Shown: positions 58,398-64,000 of the stretch, piece by piece
Layout of the letters: each line of letters begins with the position of its first letter
Numbering within the stretch: the stretch's first letter is position 1
Origin: Colletotrichum lupini
Taxonomy: Eukaryota; Ascomycota; Sordariomycetes; Glomerellales; Glomerellaceae
NCBI RefSeq assembly: GCF_023278565.1
Contig: NC_064672.1
Span: 4,650,001-4,714,000 of the forward strand
DNA: 64,000 nt
Direction of reading: 5' to 3'
Made by a program: the position numbers and the translations under genes
Notes under the pieces: model-generated
What the model saw: the letters and a program-made list of their open reading frames with translations, nothing else
Database searches by the model: none
Told to the model about the DNA's origin: nothing

Positions 58398-58892
58398 CTA
58401 CCGGTTGTACTGAGAACCTGTTAGAAATTGTTCCCGCGTTTACGATTCCTGCTTGACTTACGACGACACAATCTTCGCAGCGTGCACCATGAACGTTGAC
58501 CCAACCAGGGCAGTCAACGCCATGCTTGTATCTGTTGACGCAGGGGTATCGGTCCATATTGAATGGTTCTTCGGAAAGGTTCGAGTCTGAAGGTGTTCGC
58601 TGAACAGCTGAGCGTTGTTGGTATGAGAGTCTGGATGAAGCTCGAGTCGTATTGCTGGATGTTTGTCTGTGTTTCGGAATGGACAAGCCAAGTTCAGCAA
58701 CGAGTTGCGAGAGGGCCCTCTTTATACTTTCGAGGTCGGCCTTCGGCTTCTGGAAATCGCACAAGTCCTTCTAGTTGCCTACGTCTGCCTTGCACACTTG
58801 CAGGATCATGTTTACAAGAACGTCGAAAAGGTTGCAGTCTGCATGCTTACTGCACGCAGACTGCTAATTACGGCAGATTCTCCTTTGGACAT
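58398..58892 (-). CDS. Small Cys-motif protein, candidate three-exon gene
   Basis: Modelled as exons 58892-58851, 58770-58462 and 58409-58398 (introns of 80 and 52 nt), giving 120 residues. The main exon is protein-like: DFQKPKADLESIKRALSQLV forms a helix, and the C-terminal part has YPCVNRYKHGVDCPGW then ARCEDCV, a C-x8-C...C-x2-C pattern. The 3' intron has an ideal GTAAGT donor and CTAAC branch and replaces a frame that would otherwise run on; the last exon is only YNR-stop. The first exon (MSKGESAVISSLRA, GTAAGC donor) is less sure: without that intron an in-frame TAG (58771-58773) interrupts another Cys/His-containing frame. It could be a real small gene or a decaying one. Family not identified. 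Confidence 0.38.
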
Positions 58893-61800
58893 AGAAAAGT
58901 CAATGACCCTCGCCTTGGAGCAACTACTCCATACCCACTTGATACTATACACCCGCACGAGGCGAAGCATGACTTCAACCGTGGCCCATGCTTCCACTGA
59001 AAGCAAATGTCGCGGATTGGCTGCTTCATAGACGTGGCTTGGAGAGAGCAAAAGAGGAAAATGAAAACTGACAGCAGAGTTGCAATGTCAGTTAACAACT
59101 TTCGCTACCCGGGTTTCCCGGTGGAGGGTAGTCCTATCCCCTCCTCGGCGACGTGCTGGCCCCTCAACCTTCTGGGTGGATACGCCAAGTATGCCTCTCA
59201 AGTCAAAGTCAGACATAATACTTCCATATAGGCGAGCTCGAAAGGATCCTGGCCGCTGGATCTCAATTTTCGGCTTGCTGCAGGGTATCGTCCAGAACGG
59301 ACCCCGGAAGCTCGTGCGACATGAGACGCATCCAGGACGCCCATGAGGCTCAAAGGGGTGCAGTGATGGGCATCGTGATCTGCAGGAGCCCGCGACCTGA
59401 CAGGCGGGGAGGGACGGATGTGAAGCCGTTGACACCACCAAAGACGCGGGCCAAGGTGTACAAGAAAATCCGTCTTACCAAGTACTAAACCAACCTTCAA
59501 CAACGTTCACGCGGTCATTCTAGGGGTCCTTTCTGAACTATATTCCATCAAAACTCAGCCACTGAACGCCGTCCCGAATAACCGCAGATTTGGATGGTAT
59601 GCTGCGGTACGGTACCAGGACGATGCGGAGTGACGGGCGGAGGGGTACCGGCGGCATATGCAGAGACTAATGTACTATCTTCTCCATGGCACCACAGCAG
59701 CTGCATGCCGGCCTTTTCAGTCTCGCTGACCATCCTGGTTATTCAGCTAATGCAGAGTCGTCCCGAAAGAGTCGAGCCGTCGAGGATCCTTCGCAAGAAA
59801 ACCACGCGCCACGTTGTATCAGACAAGGCAACGCCGCCGTACTTCCCCTCATTCAAGGTTTGGAGCACGCAAACGTATGCACCATAAACTTGGGATCGAG
59901 AGTGGACGTAAGAAATCAGGAGACTTGAGGACAAGTTATGGCCGATACAAGTTTTCTGGCCTCTGTTGCCATAATAAATCAACTCGTCTATAGAGTTGGC
60001 CTATACAGCTCCATGTTTCACCGACGGTAACCTCGATTATGTTTTCCGTAATTCGAATTGGCACGGGACCAAGATGCTGCCGACCAAGCGACGTCTATCC
60101 ATGGCTAGGGGAGCTTACTGGATCATTCATCAGAGTCAACTCCCAATCAACATACCAGGTAGTCAGCTGCGCAAATCGGTTCGACAATCTCCATCGCGTA
60201 TCTGTACCTGGGTTCAACACGATGATCCTCGTACGAGACGACCACGTCGCTACACATGGAACAGCGGATCCCCATGATAGTCTGGCGGGAAACAGTGGGA
60301 CAGAGCCCGTTGAAGGTATGCGTGTGGGTGTGAACTGCCTCGAAGGATACTTTGGGTATCTCCAGCAAGTCGGGTGGGACGACTCACCTCCGAGTCCTGC
60401 GCAAAGCATCACGAAGCATGGTCTCCGCTTTCAACTGCCCTCAGAAGCGGTTCCATGATAGACGCCCGGATTCTTCTCGGTGACGTAGCCTCTGGACGGG
60501 AACTAAGTTCCGGGGAGTCTAAGCCAGACCCGTCCTGAGTTGCTTTGAGCGCCGTGGAAACTCATAGACGGCCCCTGAAATTTACGATTCGCCCGTTCCA
60601 GGTGTGCCGAACCAGCATTGACAGAGAGAAGAATGTCTGCCCAGCCAGCCATGGCGGATCGGCCGAGGCGTTTTTGTCTTTGACTTACGGGGCGGATGGC
60701 CGGAACATTTCGCGGGGCGCCTCGACAGCTCGTCATCTACTGAGGAGCTTTCGAGGAAGCCTCCCAGGAATTGCTGATAAGAACGACTACATGAGGAAAG
60801 CCGAAGTCATCGCGCAATTCCCATGACACATCTCGGGATAGAGCCTGGGTAGCTGGCAGCTTCCCCACACGGGCTATTGCTGTGTCACTGCCACTCTGGC
60901 CACCGGAACTACCCATCAACGACGGAGGGAAGTGTGAGCTATCACCAATGTCTTTGCTGGCTCGGGGACAGAATGGAACGCTCTGTCGTTGAATGGCACC
61001 TTGATCCGTTGGCTCAAAGATGTGGCGGTCCCAATGTGCGCGTAACTGCATCAAGCAAGCTATCCTAGCGGTGGCGCCAGAGCAACATGGCGTAAGTCAT
61101 TAACTTGACGGCAGGGTGACGCCCCCCGCAAGATAAGAATGCAGTCTTTTCTGAGTTGGGAAAAGAAACTGTGATCTACGAGACATAGCATCATGCAGAT
61201 ATGGTCTCGACGTCTTGGCTAGCATGCCTATAGGCAGGCTCCTGCTCATTCCTCCCGAAGAGGATGTAGGAGCAAGTAGCACTTGTCTGCTGGAATGTCT
61301 GGCGAACTGGAGCATGGGGGAAACGGGCGCGATGACACTATTCCCATTCGGACTTTATTTATATCTCGGCGGTGATTCGTCGACAGCACCTCAACCCCTC
61401 TCGTTGAACGTCGCCTGGATGCCGAGCTCTTTTGTTTTCGAGCATGGGCAACGTGCGTGTTGTATGGTTTGGCCGCATACTCCGGGGCTTCCTGCAGATT
61501 CTCAGGCTGACGCGGTAGACTCGAATACCTCAAACTTGCCGACAAAAAAGAATTCGCGGATCGCCCCTGTAAGAATGGGTCGCGAATGTCGGCAGACGCT
61601 CTGCTGAGCTCAGAATTCCTTAACCAAGTGGTCATGAAGACGGGATGCAGACGGCTTTACCCGAAAGCATGGCCGAAGGCTTCGACAACGCTAGTCGGGA
61701 TGTCACAATGACATGGCCTAGCGTTGTGGCTCTGTGAAAGTGATAAAGAGCGTTCCTGGCGTTTCAGTGGACAACCATCAGGGATAACCTCTGCTTTGAC

Positions 61801-64000
61801 TCGACTCCTCTCTCTGGCCCCGTTCAAGTTTTCAACTCACGGGTCCCCGACTTCGGTGCTAGGTGCGTGTGGAAACTTGAGTACTTGGGATACAGGAGCC
61901 TTGGGCGCAGTCGGACAGAGACGAGGGGCCGCCGTCGAGACAACAGAAGAGAGCCGACCTGGCGTCTTCTGCCTTCTTTCCAGAATGTCCAGCTGACGTT
62001 ACATGTGCAGCAAGCGGCGGCATATTAGTGCCCACGGCTCGGCGAATGGACGGAACAACACTGGGTTGGTGTTATCCTTGGGACGAAGGTTGGGCTACCG
62101 GAGCACCGACTTCGTAATGTCCACAACCGGTAACATGCCCGTCGTCTCTTCTGGCCTCGCCAGCAATGGTCTCTGATTAACTTCTGGGTAAACTCGCCCA
62201 CCCCTGAAAGCAGAAGCTCCATAGTCTTCGGCAAGTAGGCGAAGACGAAGCAAACAGCAAACGGTGGAGAGGTTCCCTTGCTAAACAGGGCGCCAAGCTC
62301 ACCTGAAGAGTTGCCTTCGATGATACATCTGTGAAAGGTGAGCAACCGGGTTCACGGGGCTTCAAGTTACCACCCGTGGTCACGACGGGTCCGTCTGCGG
62401 TTGAGGGCATGGCCCAGGCAGGTCTAATGGCCAGTAGGTCGCCCTACAGTCCGTAGGAACCCGGGCGCGGAGACCCATGCATAGGCTACAGTACCAGTAG
62501 GACCTACCTTGGTGCGGCCCACGGCTCCCAGGAATCATCCAGCACGCACGATGCGCAGGACTGGAAATGGTGTCAAGAAAGACTTTTCACGCCCCTTCCC
62601 TTGCCTTATCCCCGCCGACTAGAGAGGATCCGCTCAGTCTCTTCAACCTCTTAGAAAGTCGACGGAGTATACCCCGACCCTGGTTTTTACCGAATAGAAT
62701 TTGAGTTGCAAAGAGGCAAGAGACAAGCAGGAGACAAGAGCCTAGCTTCAACTAGAGCGGCTTCGTTTCTGCAACCCGCAAAGTATGTTGAGGTGCCGAA
62801 GCGACTTGGCCTGGCACACACCTACGGATACCCATTGCAGAGGATCACCGGGGCTGTTGGGTCGTCCGCTCGCCTGTCTGACTTGCAGCGGAGGAGGAGC
62901 AGCGTCCTCACCTAGGAGAAGGGGCAGAAAGGCTGAAGGGGCAAGGAGGGGCCCATTCGTCGACGACCCCGGGACCCGGGGCTATGTACTGCGTGCAGCC
63001 ATGCTAAACGGGATCAGAGACTTCCTACTTTAGCGGCCGCTGCATCCTGGCCAAGATTTGGGACGACTAGGTTGGCGTTGGTATCTCGGATCCGGACGGA
63101 CGACAGTGGATTCCAAGAGACATGGGGATTCCGCCGTCTCTATGTCGCAGTTGCCAGGAAAGGGACAGGTTGAGTTGATCATTGACGTGGGCAATCAAGA
63201 GATCGAAGAGTTTTGACACTATGGAAATTCGGTGGGGGCTTTGGAGAAAACCAAATATTGCCCATGTCTCCAGTACTGTCCAAGCGATAGTTTGGTGGCC
63301 TCTCTTCTTCAGCAGCAGGACTCGGAGCACAGTCTCTCTCTCAATCTTTCCTCGCCTAGCTGACTGACACCTGGATACCCTCTCGAATCTGCTCGGTACC
63401 TTTACGGCGTGGATAGCAGGCGTTTACGAGGCGTCGTGGCTGGCACTTACATCAACACTCGAGAAGGACCATCGAGATCCCCGCTCGCTGGCTGTTTTTT
63501 TCTTGTCTTCTGCAGGTTTTGCCCGGCAAAAGAGGGGAGAGGAGTCAAGTAGGAGGATCTGCAACGCAACTAGGGAGCGAACGCGGAAAAGGGGACCTTG
63601 CATCTGCCCAGAATTTGATGCGTGCTTTTTGGTGCGCTTCCGGCTTCCCTGGTGTTTCTCGCCTGAGTGGGTTACTGTGTATGTTCCAACGTATCATGGC
63701 TCGCCTCAAATGTGGCTCGACAGCGTTGGCTTCTTCCTCTGCTGGCTGTTCTTGGTCCGTCATGGGACGCCGGCCGGCGGGTGAACGGTAGACGCGGTTC
63801 CCTCGCTCACTCCGCCGCGCCCACGTCAGACGGTCAGACGCGGGCCGTCTCCGGAGCGCCATCAGGCCAGCCTGGAACGATGTGTCGCCTACCTCGCCTG
63901 CGCTATCGAGATGAAACGAGTTGTTGAGATGGTCACCTGCGATCGAGCACGTGTCTGAACTCGAGGAAAACGATACAACAAGCGGGTTCTTGGCGTGATA
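58893..64000. other. 5.1-kb region to the window end, no recognised gene
   Basis: Only short overlapping frames without recognisable families. Words of the TACGGAGTA type occur at about 62662. A CACGTG lies near 63950. Genes may continue beyond the window edge. Confidence 0.4.

Noticed and set aside
1..64000. Secondary-metabolite or defence gene cluster
   Set aside because: No PKS, NRPS, terpene synthase, P450, transporter or NLR-type gene was seen; the ketoreductase has no partners.

Overview
The window is chromosomal DNA of a filamentous ascomycete (Pezizomycotina, most likely a sordariomycete). The evidence is short spliceosomal introns (48-142 nt, GTRNGY donors, CTRAC-type branch points, YAG acceptors), eukaryotic single-gene transcription units on both strands, fungal protein families (GDE1, UPF3, PPG1, RTP1, THR4) and a small inverted-repeat element with C-to-T type decay. 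No viral, plasmid, CRISPR or secondary-metabolite-cluster content was seen.

Layout. 0-7 kb: an interrupted ORF (752-1117), an SDR ketoreductase (1399-2544), a degenerate tRNA-like relic (2859-2953), a four-exon Cys/His repeat protein (3340-5154, minus) and an intron-containing tRNA-Gly(GCC) (6192-6273, minus). 7-24 kb: the SPX-ankyrin-GDPD phosphodiesterase GDE1 (minus), a 3.2-kb gap, an orphan 3'-exon-like ORF, a mitochondrial PPR-like protein (minus) divergent from a CXXC zinc-binding protein of the UPF0587 family (plus), and the phosphatase PPG1 (minus) divergent from the nonsense-mediated-decay factor UPF3 (plus). 24-38 kb: a membrane-anchored PNPOx-like protein, two coiled-coil proteins 7 kb apart, and a small spliced seed-maturation-like protein, all minus. 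39-52 kb: threonine synthase THR4, an AT-hook nuclear protein and the RNA polymerase II import factor RTP1 (all minus), then a secreted, probably GPI-anchored APP1-type phosphatase (plus). 53-64 kb: a 325-bp MITE with 58-bp terminal inverted repeats, then about 10.5 kb with no intact recognisable gene except one small Cys-motif candidate (58398-58892).

Most genes are independent housekeeping functions: phospholipid head-group and phosphate metabolism (GDE1, APP1-like), mRNA surveillance (UPF3), dephosphorylation signalling (PPG1), amino-acid synthesis (THR4) and polymerase import (RTP1). No operon-like system was found. The least explained items are the 17-repeat Cys/His protein, the 416-residue in-frame extension of PPG1, the MITE, and short palindromic words repeated through the intergenic DNA. 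Exon boundaries were worked out by hand from splice signals and reading-frame continuity; they are predictions without transcript support.
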